6,625 nt of DNA from Desulfurococcales archaeon (GTDB lineage Archaea; Thermoproteota; Thermoprotei_A; Sulfolobales; Desulfurococcaceae), in contig JALSQP010000148.1 of assembly GCA_026985375.1 (NCBI GenBank), positions 1-6,625 of the forward strand. Direction: 5' to 3'. Position 1 is the stretch's first letter, and every line of letters begins with the position of its first letter. The position numbers and the translations under genes are program-made. This document shows, in pieces, positions 5,150 through 6,625 of the stretch. Below the pieces are notes generated by a model, which had not been told where the DNA came from, did no database searches, and saw only the letters and a list, made by a program, of their open reading frames with translations.

Positions 5150-5998
5150 TTGGAGATCAAGATTTTGGAGAAATCGCCTAATAGGGTAAAATTGTATCTA
5201 AAAGACATTCCCCTACATATTTTGAATTCTATAAGGCGAGCAATGATCGCTGATGTCCCGACTATGGCTATAGATACTGTCGTATTTACAGTTAATAGCA
5301 CGATTTTCTATGATGAATACATAGCGCACAGACTTGGGCTCATCCCCCTTACAAGTGAGGCTGCCCTCGAGAAATACAAGCCTCCAGAAGAATGTAGAGA
5401 GGCTTCAGAGAGAGGATTGTTTACAGAAGATTGTTTTGTAAAACTCGATCTCGAGGGAGAAAATCCGCCAAATTCTAATATCATCATAACACTTTACAGT
5501 GGTGATCTAAGAACAAGTGATCCCGATGTAAAACCTGTATATGACAAGATACCAATCGCAATACTTAGCCCCGGCCAAAAGATTAGTTTCGAAGCCTACG
5601 CGAGGCTTGGCAGAGGGAGAGAACACGCTAAGTGGAGCCCAGTATCGGTTGCTGCTCATAAGTTCATAGCTGACATAATCATCGACCATGAAAAATGCAG
5701 AGCACCAGAGTGTACAAACTGTATAAATGTATGCCCCAGAAACATATTGATAATTGATAACGATCAGGTAAAAGTTAGCTCAGACAGAGTATTTGATTGT
5801 AGCCTCTGCAAGGTCTGCGAAGAAGCATGTAAGTATCGGGCAATAAAGATTAATTGGCGCAAAAACGAGTACATCCTCCTAGTCGAAACCACAGGTGCAT
5901 TAAGTCCAAAACGTGTTTTACTAGAAGCCATCAAGGTACTCGAGTCAAAGCTCGATAGTCTGGTGAAATCATTAAAGATGGAGGGGATCACTAAATGA
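5150..5998 (+). CDS. rpoD: DNA-directed RNA polymerase subunit D (Rpo3), Fe-S type
   Basis: Counterpart of bacterial alpha and eukaryotic Rpb3/AC40; with subunit L (Rpo11) it forms the platform on which RNA polymerase assembles. The 282-residue product shows the family parts in order: dimerisation segment IPLHILNSIRRAMIADVPTMAIDTV (20-44), YDEYIAHRLGLIPLT (54-68), the insert domain with DPDVKP (124-129), LGRGREHAKWSPVSVAAH (153-170), and a C-terminal dimerisation helix (about 248-277). Between them is a ferredoxin-like domain with C183-x4-C188-x2-C191-x3-C195-P and C217-x2-C220-x2-C223-x3-C227, enough for two [4Fe-4S] clusters. C82 and C95 form an additional pair. I prefer TTG 5150 for its SD; GTG 5141 would add three residues. 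The stop overlaps the ATG of rpl18e as ATGA. Identity is secure. Confidence 0.95.
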   Translation: MEIKILEKSPNRVKLYLKDIPLHILNSIRRAMIADVPTMAIDTVVFTVNSTIFYDEYIAHRLGLIPLTSEAALEKYKPPEECREASERGLFTEDCFVKLDLEGENPPNSNIIITLYSGDLRTSDPDVKPVYDKIPIAILSPGQKISFEAYARLGRGREHAKWSPVSVAAHKFIADIIIDHEKCRAPECTNCINVCPRNILIIDNDQVKVSSDRVFDCSLCKVCEEACKYRAIKINWRKNEYILLVETTGALSPKRVLLEAIKVLESKLDSLVKSLKMEGITK

Positions 5999-6357
5999 GA
6001 AAGACTGGACCAACAAACATAGTGGTCAGAAAAACGATTCGCGAGCTAAGGAAACTAGCTAATACATACAAGGCCAAAATATGGGATGCTGTAGCTGATG
6101 AACTGGAGAAACCCAGACGACAGAGGAGAGCTGTAAACATAAGCAGGATAAACAGATACACGAAAGATGGCGATATAGTCGTTGTACCGGGCAAGGTCTT
6201 AGGCGCGGGACATATAGATCACCCTGTAACAGTCGGTGCATTAGCATTTTCAAAAACTGCTGCAGAGAAAATACTCAATGCTGGCGGCAAAGCAGTATAC
6301 ATACTTGACCTAGCCAAGGAAAACCCAAAGGGCACAAACATAAAGATCATAGGGTGA
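5995..6357 (+). CDS. rpl18e: 50S ribosomal protein eL18 (L18e)
   Basis: Large-subunit protein of archaea and eukaryotes, absent from bacteria, with a fold related to bacterial L15. The 120-residue product has full archaeal length. It shows the N-terminal TGPTNIVVRKTIRELRKLA (4-22), the IWDAVADELEKPRRQRRAVNISRINRYTKDGD core (29-60), and VVVPGKVLGAGHIDHPVTVGALAFSKTAAEKI (62-93). The ATG overlaps the rpoD stop (ATGA), with the SD GGAGGGGAT at 5980-5988. The TGA stop is 4 nt before rpl13. It lies in the conserved archaeal order rpoD-rpl18e-rpl13. Identity is secure. Confidence 0.95.
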   Translation: MRKTGPTNIVVRKTIRELRKLANTYKAKIWDAVADELEKPRRQRRAVNISRINRYTKDGDIVVVPGKVLGAGHIDHPVTVGALAFSKTAAEKILNAGGKAVYILDLAKENPKGTNIKIIG

Positions 6358-6361
6358 AAAA

Positions 6362-6625
6362 ATGAGCGTAGAAAAAACCCTTTACATTGATGCTTCTGAC
6401 CAGATACTGGGTAGGCTTGCAAGCATTGTAGCAAAGAAACTTCTTGAAGGTTACAGAGTATTTATTGTCAACGCGGAAAAAGCCGTGGTTAGTGGAGAGC
6501 GTAAAAGAGTCATAATGGGATACAAGCTGATCGAGAAAGTAACAACACATTACAACCCATACAAACACGGTATCAGGAGGCCGAAATCACCACATAACAT
6601 TTTAAAAAGAACAGTTAGAGGAATG
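6362..6625 (+). CDS. rpl13: 50S ribosomal protein uL13 (L13), N-terminal part, cut by window end
   Basis: Large-subunit protein that acts early in 50S assembly. The frame opens at the ATG at 6362 and runs without a stop for 88 codons to the window end, so the C-terminal part (about 55-70 residues in archaeal homologues) is missing. Recognisable segments are YIDASDQILGRLASIVAKKLL (8-28), VNAEKAVVSGER (37-48), and HYNPYKHGIRRPKSPHNILKRTVRGM (63-88), the last containing the family's RxPxxILxRxVRGM motif. The SD GGGTGA (6352-6357) overlaps the rpl18e stop and lies 4 nt before the start, again suggesting translational coupling. In related archaea rps9 would follow. Identity is secure; the break is an edge effect and not a mutation. 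Confidence 0.94.
   Translation, partial: MSVEKTLYIDASDQILGRLASIVAKKLLEGYRVFIVNAEKAVVSGERKRVIMGYKLIEKVTTHYNPYKHGIRRPKSPHNILKRTVRGM

Noticed and set aside
6362..6625. rpl13 as a truncated pseudogene
   Set aside because: The frame is intact to the last base and stops only because the window ends.

Overview
The window is a piece of a hyperthermophilic crenarchaeal chromosome (Thermoproteota). The evidence is the set of archaeal-type ribosomal proteins (uS7, uS10, uS13, uS4, uS11, eL18, uL13), an archaeal EF-1alpha, an archaeal RNA polymerase subunit D with ferredoxin-like cysteines, TATA boxes of the CTTATAAT type, Shine-Dalgarno sites of the GGAGGTGAT type, and a very GC-rich class II tRNA in a moderate-GC background. 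The EF-1alpha and uS7 sequences look like Desulfurococcales, perhaps near Pyrodictium/Hyperthermus; that placement is from memory and tentative.

Layout. 43-564 (minus): a DUF151/bifunctional-nuclease-type protein with an acidic tail, divergent from the next gene. 731-1339: rps7. 1561-2880: EF-1alpha, with a leader of about 70 nt carrying a small hairpin over its ribosome binding site. 2969-3286: rps10. 3370-3458: tRNA-Ser(GGA). 3531-3597: a probable C/D box guide RNA. 3725-6625: a tightly packed operon rps13-rps4-rps11-rpoD-rpl18e-rpl13, with rpl13 cut by the window end. The junctions from rps4 to rpl13 are overlaps or gaps of a few bases, except for a gap of 15-24 nt before rpoD.

How it fits together. 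Almost everything serves protein synthesis: small- and large-subunit ribosomal proteins, the factor that delivers aminoacyl-tRNA, one tRNA, and a probable rRNA 2'-O-methylation guide. RpoD ties RNA polymerase assembly to ribosomal protein output, as in the archaeal alpha operon. The left part is a reduced str-type cluster (S7, EF-1alpha, S10, tRNA-Ser) in which rps7 has its own promoter and no rps12 precedes it.

The best undescribed-looking element is the 67-nt C/D box sRNA between tRNA-Ser and rps13. It has two matching k-turn-forming motifs with a variant C box, a closed terminal stem, and a 12-nt D guide complementary to the conserved GGGGCGAAAG segment of large-subunit rRNA. Second is a fully open, protein-like antisense frame across the 221-bp rps7-tuf gap. 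No mobile element, CRISPR array or defence system is visible.
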